Assembly (NCBI RefSeq): GCF_040147005.1 | Contig: NZ_JAMSHO010000001.1 | Location: 310,001-374,000 of the forward strand | From: Halomonas sp. H10-9-1 | GTDB taxonomy: Bacteria > Pseudomonadota > Gammaproteobacteria > Pseudomonadales > Halomonadaceae | Direction: 5' to 3' | Length of the DNA: 64,000 nt | Part shown: positions 15,428 through 25,130 of the stretch, piece by piece | How the letters are laid out: every line of letters starts with the position of its first letter | How positions within the stretch are numbered: the stretch's first letter is position 1 | Notes under the pieces: model-generated | What the model was told of the DNA's origin: nothing | Seen by the model: only the letters and a program-made list of their open reading frames with translations | Databases searched by the model: none | Translations under genes and position numbers: made by a program

Positions 15428-18211
15428 TCAGGGGGGGGGCAGGCGCGACAGCCGCTCCAGCATATGGTCCAGTTCTCCGACTTCGCGCTCCCAGAGCGCC
15501 GGTGGCACGGGGCCGATGGCCAGCAGTTCGGCGAGCACGCCGCGTACCTCCTCGGCCCGGGACGGCACGCGCCCCAGGTTGTCGTTGAGGCGTTCGACCT
15601 GTATCGCCAGGCGCAGTGGTTCGTCGCGTTGACTGACGCTGCCCACGGCCAGTAACGAGAGGTGCACCCTCACGCGAGCGAGGCGCTCCTCGACGGTGTC
15701 GGTCGAGATGCTCTCCTGGCGGGCGGCATTGCGCCGAGCGTGGGCGCGGCCCATGTCGTCACCCAGGGTGAGTGTCTTCGGCAGTGCCACCACCCGCGCC
15801 TCGTCGCCCTCGAGTCGTGCGGCGTCTGCCGCAAGGTGTTCCTCGAGCAGTGGGCGCACGGCCTGCCACTTTTCCACCTGTTCGGCCACTGCCAGGCGCT
15901 CCAGTCGCTCACGGCGGGCTCGCACGATGCCGGACCAGCGCCGCCGCATGCCCTCGCTGCGGCGTCCACCGGGAAGCGGCTCCAGCGCGGCGGCCTCGTC
16001 GATGGCCCTGGCCAGCAGCGCCGCATCGGCCGGCCGGGTGGGTTGCCAGCCATCCAGGCGATCGATGAGCGCCTGCATGGCGTCCGTTCGCTCCCTGGCG
16101 CGGCGAGCGTGGTCGTCCCGAATCGCTTCGCGGCTGGCGAAGATGGTGTCGCACAGGCTGCGGAACTCGCGCCATAGTGCCTGCTCCTCGCCCTTGGGGG
16201 CGCGGCCCAGTTCTCGCCAGCGACGCTGCAGTGCCTTGGCCTGCTCGGCGCGCTTGGTCGCCGGGCTCTCACTCCCTGATAACAGGCGGGCTTCCTCGAT
16301 CAGTTCGCGCTTGGCCTCGGCGATCTCCCGGGCGCGCTGGTCGATCAGCGCCTGGAGGCGGTGACGGATGGTGCCGAAGCGCCGGCCGATGGCTTCTGCC
16401 TGGTCGCGCGGGACCGGCGAAGCCCGGCGCCATTGGTCGCGAGCGCGGTCGCGGATCTCGCGAAGTGCGTCGGGGTCGGCTTGCTGCGCGGGGTGGCCGA
16501 GGAGTGTCTCGAGCTGTTCGCACAGGGCGATACGCGTCGCCAGGTTGTTGTCGCGCTCGGCGTCGAGGCCGGCCCGCCAGGCAGCCAGGCGTTCGTGAAT
16601 GCGGTCCGAGGCGGCGCGGAAGCGTGCCGACTGTTCGCGGTTGGCGGCGGCATCGCCCAGTGACTTCCACTCCTTGACCAGTTGGCGGTGGCGGCGGTCC
16701 AGGGCTCCCTCCATGCTGGCCTCGTCGCCGGCCAGGGCTTCGATGCCGGCGACCAGCTGTTCGCGCTTGGGGCCGGCCACGAATCCTCGCCAGTCGCGCA
16801 GCTCGGCCAGCCTGGCGCCGAGGCGCTTGAAGCGTGCCTCCTGGGAGCGGAAGCGGGCGGCGTCGGTGTGCTCGGCAAGTTGGCGCAGGCGCTGGTGAAG
16901 GCGGCTGGCCGGCTTGAAGGCGCCGCGCTCCAGCAGACGCTCGAGCTCGTCGAGCTGCTCCTTGAAATGCTCGATGGGCACCTCGTCGGCCGCCGGCGTG
17001 GGCGCGGGGCGGTGCTCGAGTCGCTGGCGTGCCCTGAGCAGCAGGGGCGTGGGCGCCAGGCCGCCGGGCCAGTCGATCGCCGTGACCAACCCGCCCAGGC
17101 GCTCCTTGTCGTCATCCTCGAGGGCCCGCTCCAGTTCACTGGCGCGCTGCGTGAGGCGCACCCAGGCGCCGCCGATCTCCTCGAAGCGGCTCAGGGCGGC
17201 GTCATAACGCTGGCGCAGGGTTCCATCGGTGACATGGTGGTCGGCGAGCTCCTGCCAGCGGTGGGCCAGCAGTCGCTTCTGGGCGCGCAGGCTGTCGATA
17301 TCCTGGGCCCCCAGCGTCTCGCTGCGCTCGAGTGCCTCGAGGCTCTCCTCCAGCGCCTCCACCAGGCTTTCGCTGGCCTGCCGGGCATCCTCGCGGTGCC
17401 GGTGGGCGGCGGCATTGGCGCGTTGCTGCGCCTCGTGATCCTCGACCACCTTGCGACAGCGCAGGCAGGCGCCATGATAGCGGCGCTCCAGGCTTGCGTC
17501 GGGCATATCCTCGAGTTGCTGCCATTCGCGCATCAGGTGACGCAGGCGCCCGGCATAGAGCGGCTCCCAGGGGGCGGCGGCGTGACGCTCCAGGCCCTGT
17601 ACCAGCGCTTCACGACGCTCCCGAGCGGCGGCCAGCTCGGCGGCGTCGGCGCGGCGGCGGTTGAGGCGCTCGCGGGCCTGGCGCAGTACCTGGCGGTCGC
17701 GCTTCGCCTCGCGCACCAGCCGCGACAGTCCAGCATCGCTGTCGACCCTGGCCGCCGCGGCATGCCGCACCGCGGCGATGCCGTTGTCACAGGCTTGTCG
17801 CACCAGGGCCGCTTCGTCCTGGATGCGTTCGATTGCCGCCAGGCGCAACTGCTGGTTGTCGCCCCCGAGTGCGATCATCTCGAGCAGCGCGGTATCACTG
17901 AGCCGACCGACCATGGCGACCCGAGCGGAGAGCTCCAGCTGGCCCTCCTTGCCGCAGATCAGTGTCGTCAGGCGCTGCTCCAGTTCCGGCGAACGCCGCT
18001 CTTCGTCGAGCAGGGCGATCAGCCTCTCGGGGTCCTCGAGCCGCGCGAGCGCCGCAGTGCGCACGGCCGGGTCGGGGTCCGCTGCCAGTCGCTCCAGGGC
18101 GTGACGTTGTTCGCCGTGGGCGGGGTCGAGGCGTGCGATGGCCTGGCGGCGCACGCCAGGGTCGGAGTGCTGCCAACGGGGGGCGAAGAGGCGGCGGAAG
18201 AGTCCAGACAT
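15428..18211 (-). CDS. Large DUF349 repeat protein
   Basis: A 927-aa, highly charged, mostly helical protein. The first ~190 residues look like HEAT/armadillo repeats (RQAIARLDPAHGEQRHALERLAADPDPAVRTAALARLED). The remainder consists of repeated helical modules with the DUF349 pattern of a conserved W six residues before a basic stretch (HRWQELADHHV, KEWKSLGDAAANREQSARFRAASDRIHERL, RRWRELGRAPKGEEQALWREFRSLCDTIFASRE). Such genes lie beside minCDE in pseudomonads too. The function is not established. The start at 18211 (MSGLFRRLFAPRWQ) is divergent from minC. Confidence 0.85.
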   Translation of the reverse strand: MSGLFRRLFAPRWQHSDPGVRRQAIARLDPAHGEQRHALERLAADPDPAVRTAALARLEDPERLIALLDEERRSPELEQRLTTLICGKEGQLELSARVAMVGRLSDTALLEMIALGGDNQQLRLAAIERIQDEAALVRQACDNGIAAVRHAAAARVDSDAGLSRLVREAKRDRQVLRQARERLNRRRADAAELAAARERREALVQGLERHAAAPWEPLYAGRLRHLMREWQQLEDMPDASLERRYHGACLRCRKVVEDHEAQQRANAAAHRHREDARQASESLVEALEESLEALERSETLGAQDIDSLRAQKRLLAHRWQELADHHVTDGTLRQRYDAALSRFEEIGGAWVRLTQRASELERALEDDDKERLGGLVTAIDWPGGLAPTPLLLRARQRLEHRPAPTPAADEVPIEHFKEQLDELERLLERGAFKPASRLHQRLRQLAEHTDAARFRSQEARFKRLGARLAELRDWRGFVAGPKREQLVAGIEALAGDEASMEGALDRRHRQLVKEWKSLGDAAANREQSARFRAASDRIHERLAAWRAGLDAERDNNLATRIALCEQLETLLGHPAQQADPDALREIRDRARDQWRRASPVPRDQAEAIGRRFGTIRHRLQALIDQRAREIAEAKRELIEEARLLSGSESPATKRAEQAKALQRRWRELGRAPKGEEQALWREFRSLCDTIFASREAIRDDHARRARERTDAMQALIDRLDGWQPTRPADAALLARAIDEAAALEPLPGGRRSEGMRRRWSGIVRARRERLERLAVAEQVEKWQAVRPLLEEHLAADAARLEGDEARVVALPKTLTLGDDMGRAHARRNAARQESISTDTVEERLARVRVHLSLLAVGSVSQRDEPLRLAIQVERLNDNLGRVPSRAEEVRGVLAELLAIGPVPPALWEREVGELDHMLERLSRLPPP

Positions 18212-18456
18212 TGGGCATCCTGGCGAGGGCGGCGCCGCGCGGTGGGCCGCGCGGCCCGAAGCGTTGTTGGTACATTATAAAGGGACTATCTAAGCACGCG
18301 CCGCGCCTGGGGAAAAGGCCGTGCCGCGGGGTGCCTGTGGCCAGTCGGCGACACTGACAGCGGCGCGTCGGCGGGCGTATGATGGAGAAGTTGCAGGGGA
18401 GCAGGGAGTCGCTTAGCTTTGACTCTACCCTCACCATCCCGACCTGGAGTTCGGCA

Positions 18457-19218
18457 ATGAGTCTCAAACTGGACAGGGAGCGCATGGCCTTCACCTTCAA
18501 GGGGGGCATGCTGCCGATGACGGTCATGGAACTGGCCAGCGCCGACCCCGAGCGGATCCGCGAGCAGCTCGCCGGCAAGCTCAGCCAGTCGCCGGCCTTC
18601 TTCCAGCATACCCCCGTGGTGCTGAGCGTGGAGAAGCTCGACGAGCCTCACCTCGCGCTGGAGCGCATCTGCGCGGTGTGCCGTGCCCACAAGTTGCTGC
18701 CGGTGGCGGTGCGTGGCGGTGCCGACCCGGTCAAGCAGTCGGCTTGGGCCCTGGGCCTGGGCTGGTTCCCGCCCCATGAGGGAGGCCGTGGCCGTGCGCT
18801 GGAGAGCGTCGCCGTGGGCGAGCCGGAGGCCACGCCGGACGCGGGCGAGGGTGCCGAGGCCGAGCTCGAGACGCCCCCCGGGGTGACCAGCGGCGGGCGT
18901 ATCTTCCGCGGCACCGTGCGCTCCGGACAGCAGATCACCTCGCCCAGTGGTGACCTGGTGGTAGTCGGTGCGGTCAATGCCGGCGCCGAGGTGCTCGCCG
19001 CGGGCAGCGTGCACGTCTACGGCGCGCTGCGCGGTCGCGCCCTGGCCGGGATCCACGGTGATCCCCAGGCCAGCATCTTTTGCCGTGAACTCCATGCCGA
19101 GCTGCTCTCGGTGGCCGGCAATTACAAGCGCCTCGAGGACATCGACCGCCGGTTGCTGGGTACCCCGGTGCAGGTGCGCCTCGACGGGGATCAGCTGGGC
19201 ATTACTTCGCTCGCCTGA
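18457..19218 (+). CDS. minC: Septum site-determining protein MinC
   Basis: A 253-aa inhibitor of FtsZ polymerisation, recruited to membrane poles by MinD to block polar septa. The N-terminal FtsZ-binding domain (about 1-105) is followed by a linker rich in E, G and P. The C-terminal beta-helix has the typical GRIFRGTVRSGQQITSPSGDLVVVGAVNAGAEVLAAGSVHVYGALRGRALAG run. The ATG at 18457 has GGAG 7 nt upstream; the frame extends further up without a better site. It begins a minC-minD-minE operon. Confidence 0.95.
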   Translation: MSLKLDRERMAFTFKGGMLPMTVMELASADPERIREQLAGKLSQSPAFFQHTPVVLSVEKLDEPHLALERICAVCRAHKLLPVAVRGGADPVKQSAWALGLGWFPPHEGGRGRALESVAVGEPEATPDAGEGAEAELETPPGVTSGGRIFRGTVRSGQQITSPSGDLVVVGAVNAGAEVLAAGSVHVYGALRGRALAGIHGDPQASIFCRELHAELLSVAGNYKRLEDIDRRLLGTPVQVRLDGDQLGITSLA

Positions 19219-19273
19219 GCGGCATGCCCCTCGATGGTCCGATCCATTTCAACGACACGACAGGAAGCGACTC

Positions 19274-20092
19274 TTGGCCAAGATCATCGTTGTGACCTCC
19301 GGCAAGGGAGGCGTCGGCAAGACAACCAGTGCGGCAGCCATTGCCACTGGCCTGGCACTTCGCGGCAACAAGACCGTGGTCATCGACTTCGACGTCGGGC
19401 TGCGTAACCTGGACCTGATCATGGGCTGCGAGCGCCGCGTGGTCTACGACCTGGTGAACGTCATCCAGGGTGAGGCGGGGTTGAGCCAGGCGCTGATCCG
19501 CGACAAGCGCGTGGACAACCTGCATATCCTCCCGGCCTCCCAGACCCGCGACAAGGATGCCCTGAGCCTGGAAGGGGTCGAGAAGGTGCTCGATACCCTG
19601 AGCAAGGACTTCGACTACATCCTCTGCGACTCCCCTGCTGGCATCGAGCGTGGTGCCCAACTGGCCATGTACTTCGCCGACGAGGCGATCGTGGTCACCA
19701 ATCCCGAGGTCTCCTCGGTGCGTGACTCCGACCGCATCCTCGGTCTGCTGGCCTCCAAGACTCGGCGTGCCGAGCGCGGTGAGGATGAGATCAAGCAACA
19801 CCTGCTGATCACCCGTTACAACGCCATGCGGGTCGACACCGGCGACATGCTCAACCTCGAGGATATCCGTGAGATCCTGGCCATCGACCTGATCGGCCTG
19901 ATCCCGGAGTCCGAGGCGGTGCTGCGGGCGTCCAACCAGGGGGTGCCGGTGACCCATGACAACGATAGCGATGCTGGCCAGGCCTACGTCGATACCGTGT
20001 CGCGTCTGCTCGGCGAGGAGGTGCCCCTGCGCTTCCACGAGTACCAGAAGAAGAGCCTGCTGAGCCGCATGTTCGGAGGAGGTCGTCGTTGA
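19274..20092 (+). CDS. minD: Septum site-determining ATPase MinD
   Basis: A 272-aa ParA/MinD ATPase. It dimerises with ATP, binds the membrane by its C-terminal amphipathic helix ([13 protein letters not shown]), recruits MinC, and is released by MinE. The deviant Walker [10 protein letters not shown] is at residues 10-18. The start is a TTG at 19274 preceded by AGGAAG; the family N-terminus [13 protein letters not shown] begins exactly there. The upstream open frame overlapping minC is not coding. The 3' end overlaps minE by 4 bp. Confidence 0.96.
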   Translation: MAKIIVVTSGKGGVGKTTSAAAIATGLALRGNKTVVIDFDVGLRNLDLIMGCERRVVYDLVNVIQGEAGLSQALIRDKRVDNLHILPASQTRDKDALSLEGVEKVLDTLSKDFDYILCDSPAGIERGAQLAMYFADEAIVVTNPEVSSVRDSDRILGLLASKTRRAERGEDEIKQHLLITRYNAMRVDTGDMLNLEDIREILAIDLIGLIPESEAVLRASNQGVPVTHDNDSDAGQAYVDTVSRLLGEEVPLRFHEYQKKSLLSRMFGGGRR

Positions 20093-20349
20093 AACTGCTT
20101 GAATTCCTGAAGCGAGAGCGCAAGAAGTCCGCGTCGGTCGCCAAGGAGCGGCTGCAGATCATCGTGGCGCACCAGCGTAGCCAGCGTGGGCAGCCTGATT
20201 ATATGCCGATGCTCGAGCGCGAACTGCTGGAGGTGATCCGTCGCTACGTCCAGGTGGACGATAATGCCATCAACATCAGTCTCGACAGCGAAGACAATTG
20301 CTCGGTGCTGGAGCTCAACGTGACCCTGCCCAAGAGCTCGCCGGGCTGA
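20089..20349 (+). CDS. minE: Cell division topological specificity factor MinE
   Basis: An 86-aa protein that stimulates MinD ATP hydrolysis and sets up pole-to-pole oscillation. It has the N-terminal membrane-targeting/MinD-binding segment ([28 protein letters not shown]) and a C-terminal dimerisation domain. The start is TTG at 20089 inside TTGA, which also contains the minD stop. A TTG start coupled to the upstream stop may keep MinE output tied to MinD. Confidence 0.95.
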   Translation: MKLLEFLKRERKKSASVAKERLQIIVAHQRSQRGQPDYMPMLERELLEVIRRYVQVDDNAINISLDSEDNCSVLELNVTLPKSSPG

Positions 20350-20425
20350 GCCTGGCGGGCTGAGCGAGTCGCGGGGCTGTGCTAGGCTGTGGCCTCCATG
20401 CTGAATTGCCGGAGAGACCTTGCCC

Positions 20426-21919
20426 ATGGCGCCGCCTGACGCCCCGCAGACCTTCCTATGGCACGACTACGAGACCTTCGGTGCCGATCCGCGGCGCGAC
20501 CGACCTTCGCAGTTCGCCGCGATCCGAACCGATGCCGAGTTCAACGAGATCGGCGAGCCTGTCACCTGGTATTGCCGCCCGGCAGACGATTTCCTGCCCC
20601 ACCCCCAGGCCTGTCTGGTCACCGGCATCACGCCGCAGCAGGCGCGGCGGCGCGGGCTGCCCGAGGCGCAGTTTGCGGGACAGATCGAGGCGCTGATGAG
20701 CGTGCCGGGCACCTGCTCGGTGGGTTACAACAGCGTGCGCTTCGACGACGAAGTCAGCCGTCACCTCTTCTACCGTAACCTCCTGGACCCCTATGCCCGG
20801 GAGTGGCAGAACGGCAACTCCCGCTGGGACTTGATCGACGTGGTGCGGGCTTTTCACGCCCTGCGCCCGGAGGGGCTCGAGTGGCCGCGTCGGGAGGATG
20901 GTGCCCCCAGCTTTAGGCTCGAGGATCTCACCGCCGCCAACGGCATCGAGCACGCCGGCGCCCACGATGCCCTGGCCGATGTGCGTGCCACCATCGCCCT
21001 GGCTCGGCGCCTGCGCGAGGCCAATGCCAAGCTCTTCGATCTACTGTTGAGCCGGCGCGGCAAGCGGGCGGTGGGCAAGCTGCTCGATGTTCCCGGGCGC
21101 AAGCCGCTGCTGCATATCTCGCGGCGCTACCCTGCCAGCCGCGGCTGCGCCGCGCTGGTGGTGCCGCTGGCCGAGCACCCTACCAACCCCAACGGGGTGG
21201 TCGTCTATGACCTCTCGGTGGATCCGGCGCCGCTGTTCGAGCTCTCCGCCGAGCAGATCCGCCAGCGGGTCTTCGTCAGCAACGACGATCTGGCCGAGGG
21301 TGTCGAGCGCATCCCGCTCAAGGTGATCCATATCAACAAGTGCCCGGTACTCTTCGCGGCCGGGGCTCTCAAGGACGTGGCGGGCGAGCGCAAGGGGCAG
21401 TACGGCGATATCGTCGAGCGCCTGGGGCTGGACATGGCCACCTGCCGCGATCACTGGAGGCGCCTCTCGGGCCACCCCGAGGTAGCTGCCCGGGCCGCCG
21501 AGGTGTTCGCCGAACCGCCGCCGGAAGGGCCCCGGGATCCCGATGTCATGCTCTATTCGGGCGGTTTCTTCTCGCCGGCGGATCGCCAGCAGATGCAGCG
21601 GGTGCGCGACATGGCCCCCTGGGACCTGGTGGGCGCTAGCTTCGCCTTTCAGGATCCGCGCCTGGAGGAGATGCTGTTCCGCTACCGGGCGCGCAGCTTC
21701 CCGGAGACCCTGGAGGGCGAGGAGCTCGCCCAATGGGAGGCCTACCGCTGGGCGCGCATGAATGACGCCGAGGTGGCCAGCCTGACCCTCAAGGGCTTCG
21801 CCCGGGAGATTGAGCGGCTTAACCAGATCGAGCTCTCCGACCGTGACCGCCAGGTCCTCGAGGAGCTGGTGATGCATGTCGAGGCGATCCTGCCGCCCCA
21901 GGCGTTCGAGGCGGGCTGA
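20426..21919 (+). CDS. sbcB: Exodeoxyribonuclease I
   Basis: A 497-aa single-strand-specific 3'-5' exonuclease of the DEDDh class, involved in recombination and mismatch repair. Motif Exo I LWHDYETFGADP carries D14 and E16. Exo II/III lie in GYNSVRFDDE and EHAGAHDALADVRATIALA. The SH3-like and helical C-terminal domains are present, and the length is close to the E. coli enzyme. The ATG at 20426 has GGAGAG upstream; a TTG two codons earlier is less likely. Confidence 0.94.
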   Translation: MAPPDAPQTFLWHDYETFGADPRRDRPSQFAAIRTDAEFNEIGEPVTWYCRPADDFLPHPQACLVTGITPQQARRRGLPEAQFAGQIEALMSVPGTCSVGYNSVRFDDEVSRHLFYRNLLDPYAREWQNGNSRWDLIDVVRAFHALRPEGLEWPRREDGAPSFRLEDLTAANGIEHAGAHDALADVRATIALARRLREANAKLFDLLLSRRGKRAVGKLLDVPGRKPLLHISRRYPASRGCAALVVPLAEHPTNPNGVVVYDLSVDPAPLFELSAEQIRQRVFVSNDDLAEGVERIPLKVIHINKCPVLFAAGALKDVAGERKGQYGDIVERLGLDMATCRDHWRRLSGHPEVAARAAEVFAEPPPEGPRDPDVMLYSGGFFSPADRQQMQRVRDMAPWDLVGASFAFQDPRLEEMLFRYRARSFPETLEGEELAQWEAYRWARMNDAEVASLTLKGFAREIERLNQIELSDRDRQVLEELVMHVEAILPPQAFEAG

Positions 21920-22015
21920 GATCTCATGAGGGCTGAGCCTGGGGTCCCCCACGAATGATGTCACGATATCGGCATATTCGAAGGTGTTGGTGCCTCATGC
22001 GAGCACGGTGCCGCG

Positions 22016-22103
22016 CCCTTGGGGTCTGACCCCGCTGCTGCGTGTTGCGCCAACACTCTGATATGACTGAGCAATCAACAACCTGGGGGTCAGACCCCAA
22101 GGG
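22016..22103. repeat. Palindromic element with GGGGTCWGACCCC ends, copy 1
   Basis: The 18-bp arms CCCTTGGGGTCTGACCCC (22016-22033) and GGGGTCAGACCCCAAGGG (22086-22103) are exact inverted repeats around 52 bp. Each arm is itself a 13-bp palindrome. A half copy GACCCCAAGGG follows at 22109-22119. A second copy with the arms 68 bp apart lies at 50335-50415. This is compatible with a REP/BIME-type or MITE-like intergenic element. Confidence 0.85.
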
Positions 22104-22222
22104 CTGCGAGACCCCAAGGGCTGCGCCGAGCTCTCGGATATCCGCCAAGAATATGCAGCCTATTGATTTATAAGGATCATTTCTGGAAATGCCTCAGGGG
22201 TGAGCCGTCAGCTTCTCACTCC

Positions 22223-22271
22223 TCACCCCTCACCCCTCACCCCTCACCCCTCACCCCTCACCCCTCACCCC
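22223..22271 (+). repeat. Seven tandem copies of TCACCCC
   Basis: Seven perfect 7-nt units end 6 bp before the stop codon of the M16 peptidase gene (which reads on the other strand as GGGGTGA units). Otherwise the 358-bp gap 21920-22277 holds only the palindromic element at 22016-22103 and no gene that I can see. Confidence 0.95.
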
Positions 22272-22277
22272 TCTCTC

Positions 22278-25130
22278 TTACTCTTCACTCTCGGGTAGCG
22301 GTGCCAGATGCGCGGTCAGCGCCAGCACATCGTCGGGCTCGTCGCCTGGGTCGAAGGCGATCCGTAGCACGGGGCCGGCTCGCAGATCCGACCAGGCCTC
22401 GCGCAGCTGGTCGGGGGTGAGGGTCCGCACGCGCTCGGCGAGGCGCTCGCGGCGATCGAAGTCGGTATCGCCATAGGCCAGCGCCCGCCACAGGCGGTCG
22501 GTGCGGCCGGACAGGCTGGTATCGCGCCGGGTCAGCTCGGCGTGAACCGCCTGGCGATAGGGCGCGAGGGTGGCCTCGTCCAGGGTCTCAAGGGTGGTGC
22601 CGAACTCCTCCAGGAAGCGCTCCACGTGCTCGTCGATCGACTCGCTGTCGGTCTCCGGTGACTGCACCATCAGGGCGAGCCCCGGGGCGTCCAGCATCGG
22701 CGAGTAGCTGGCGTTGACCACGTAGCCGAGTTGCTGCTCGGTGCGCAGGCGCTGGTAGAAGGGGGTGTCGATGAGCTGGCCGAGTACCGCGAGCCGCGCC
22801 TGGCTCTCCAGGGAGCGGTCCGGACCCTGCAGATAGCGCAGCAGGATCGACTCCTCGCGGCTGGTGTGCGGGGTCAGGGTGGGCAGGTCCGTGGTGGCAT
22901 CCAGCGGTACCAGCTCGGAAATCGCGTCGGCCGCGAGGCTCGGCGCCAGGGCGTCGGCCACTCGGCGGGCGCTGGCCGCGGCCTCCTCGGCGCCGAGGTT
23001 GCCCACCGCCATGGCTTCCAGGTGCAGCTCGCCGAGGAAAGTATCGCGGAAGTCGCGAAGATCGGCGCTGGTCAGGCCCTGGCTGGCGTCGAGGAGTGCG
23101 GCGCTTGGCCACTGGGGCCGCACCAGCGCCTCGCTGAGGGTGCGGCTGGCCTGGCGGTACAGCGGGTCTTGTGGGGCATTGCGCCACTCCCGCTGCAGGC
23201 GGTAGCGCACCCGCTCGAAGGTGGCCGGCGCGATCTCGCCGTGCTGCAGGTGTTCGATCACTCGCTCCATCACCACGTCCTGGCGATCGCGCCAGCCGGA
23301 GAAGGCCAGGGTGATGCCCCGAGCGTGGGCGTAGGCAGCGACTCCCTGGCCGGCCAGTCGTGCCGGGTAGAGCGCCTCGTTGAGGCTGTCTTCCAGCCAG
23401 CCGGCCAGCAGTCGGGTCAGCACCGCCGCGCGGGGTGCCTTGGCGGCGCGCGGGTGTTGCAGGCTGAAGCGCCACTCCGCCTTGGGTGTGTCGAAGCTGG
23501 CGTCGGCCATGTGCCAGAAGGCGAAGGCGGGCTCGTCGATCCGTTGCCTGGGTCGCTCGTCCTGGGCGTCGAGCAGCACGAGATCCTCGGCGATATAGGG
23601 GTTGGGCTCGGGCAGCGCCAGGCCGTCGAGCGGCGTGGCGGCGGCCTGGGTGTCGTCGCGCCAGGGGGCGTTGAACCATGGCGAGGTCTGCTCGCCCTCG
23701 ACGTCCGGGGCACTGTAGAGGCGGATCAGGTTGTCGGGGGTGAGGGCGGCCAGGTAGTCGCGGGTACGCTCACGGTCGAAACCGTCCATGCGGTAGTCGG
23801 CGTACTGCACGTCCTCCACCGGGAAGCGCGCCAGGTTCATGGCCAGGCGCATGGCGTCCTGCAGGGGCGAGCCGTGCTGCTGGAACTGGAAGCTCTGCTC
23901 GGCCAGGCGCGCCTGCTGCCCATAGCGCCATGCCTCGGGGCCGGCCTCGCGGAGCATCCCGATGGCGGCGAACAGGCTGGCCTCGATGGCATCGCGCTGC
24001 CGGGCGCCCTCCGGGGTCAGGCTGAGGCTGACGGTGAACAGGGCGTGCCGGCCATCGCCCCGGGAGACGCCGGCGGAGAGGCCGTCGGCCCAGCCCGCCT
24101 CGCGCAGGGCGGCGAGCAGGCTGCCCTCGCCCTCATGCCCCAGCAGATGGGCGATCAGGTCGGCGGGCTTGTGGCGGTATTCGGCGATGGGGTCGGGCAC
24201 CGGGAAGAAGAAGCGCAACTGGCGGCTGTCGCGTAGCGACTGCACGGCGACCCGCCTGGGGAGTGCCTCCGGCAGGGCCAGTGGGGTGGCGATCTCGGGG
24301 CGTGCAAGGCCGTGGTCGGGCACCAGGGCGAAGCGCTCGGCGACCAGCGTCTCCAGCTCGTCCAGGGGCTGGGGGGCGACCACCGCCAGGTGCATGACGT
24401 TGGCATCGTAGTGCGACTCGTAGAAGTCGATGACCCGCTGGCGCAGGCTCGGTTCGTCCCCGGGGCGATCGGCCAGGGTCTCGCGGCTGCCCACCGAGAA
24501 GCCGGTAAAGGGGTGTTCCGGATTCAGCAGGCGGTCGAGCACGTCGTTCTCTCGCCGCCCTTCGTCGCGGATACGAGCCATGTACTCGGAGTGCACAACG
24601 TTGCGCTCGCTCTCCAGGCGGTCGGCGTTGAATAGCGGGGCGATGAAGAACTGGCTGAAGCGGTCCAGGGCGCCTGCGAGGGCGTCGGGTTCGATATCGA
24701 AGAAGTAGTTGGTGTCCTGGGGCGCGGTGAAGGCGTTATGGCTGCCGCCGTGGCGGGTCAGGTAGCCCTGATAGGCGTCCGCCTCGGGATAGGGCTCGGT
24801 GCCCAGGAACAGCATGTGCTCGAGGAAGTGGGCGAGGCCGGCCAGGTCCTGGGGGTCCTGGGCGCTGCCCACCGAGACATTGAGGGATGCCGCCGCCTTG
24901 TCGGCCTCGGGGTCGCTGACCAGCAGGGCGGTGAGGCCGTTTTCCAGGGTCACGACGCGATAGCCGCGCTCATCGTGGGGGCTGACGCGAGGAGGGGTGG
25001 CATCGGACGCTTCCTTGGCACTCTCGGCTCGGGCCGGGTCGGCGAGTACCGGCACGGTGAGTAGCTGCAGGCATAGCAAGCAGAGGGTCAGCAGCCGCGC
25101 AAGCGGTGCGATGGTCTGGGCGCGGGTCAT
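22278..25130 (-). CDS. Secreted M16 (pitrilysin-type) zinc metallopeptidase
   Basis: A 950-aa protein with an N-terminal signal peptide (MTRAQ...LCLLCLQLLTVPVLADPARA), so it is periplasmic. The inverted zinc motif H101-F-L-E104-H105 lies in GLAHFLEHMLFLGTEPYP, followed by GGSHNAFTAPQDTNYFF. The size and the C-terminal inactive half (QLGYVVNASYSPMLDAPGLALMVQSP) match protease III/insulysin relatives. The ATG at 25130 has GGAGAG upstream and overlaps the stop of the SRAP-like gene by 4 bp, so the two are one operon. A longer upstream frame (to 25610) overlaps that gene and is rejected. Confidence 0.92.
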   Translation of the reverse strand: MTRAQTIAPLARLLTLCLLCLQLLTVPVLADPARAESAKEASDATPPRVSPHDERGYRVVTLENGLTALLVSDPEADKAAASLNVSVGSAQDPQDLAGLAHFLEHMLFLGTEPYPEADAYQGYLTRHGGSHNAFTAPQDTNYFFDIEPDALAGALDRFSQFFIAPLFNADRLESERNVVHSEYMARIRDEGRRENDVLDRLLNPEHPFTGFSVGSRETLADRPGDEPSLRQRVIDFYESHYDANVMHLAVVAPQPLDELETLVAERFALVPDHGLARPEIATPLALPEALPRRVAVQSLRDSRQLRFFFPVPDPIAEYRHKPADLIAHLLGHEGEGSLLAALREAGWADGLSAGVSRGDGRHALFTVSLSLTPEGARQRDAIEASLFAAIGMLREAGPEAWRYGQQARLAEQSFQFQQHGSPLQDAMRLAMNLARFPVEDVQYADYRMDGFDRERTRDYLAALTPDNLIRLYSAPDVEGEQTSPWFNAPWRDDTQAAATPLDGLALPEPNPYIAEDLVLLDAQDERPRQRIDEPAFAFWHMADASFDTPKAEWRFSLQHPRAAKAPRAAVLTRLLAGWLEDSLNEALYPARLAGQGVAAYAHARGITLAFSGWRDRQDVVMERVIEHLQHGEIAPATFERVRYRLQREWRNAPQDPLYRQASRTLSEALVRPQWPSAALLDASQGLTSADLRDFRDTFLGELHLEAMAVGNLGAEEAAASARRVADALAPSLAADAISELVPLDATTDLPTLTPHTSREESILLRYLQGPDRSLESQARLAVLGQLIDTPFYQRLRTEQQLGYVVNASYSPMLDAPGLALMVQSPETDSESIDEHVERFLEEFGTTLETLDEATLAPYRQAVHAELTRRDTSLSGRTDRLWRALAYGDTDFDRRERLAERVRTLTPDQLREAWSDLRAGPVLRIAFDPGDEPDDVLALTAHLAPLPESEE

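Noticed and set aside
16682..18280. 532-aa frame on the + strand inside the DUF349 gene
   Set aside because: It is antisense to a 927-aa protein with clear domain structure; its composition is that of a high-GC shadow frame and no ribosome-binding site or family match is visible.
20456..21964. Minus-strand frames (169 and 307 aa) over sbcB
   Set aside because: Shadows of a full-length exonuclease I with DEDD motifs on the + strand.
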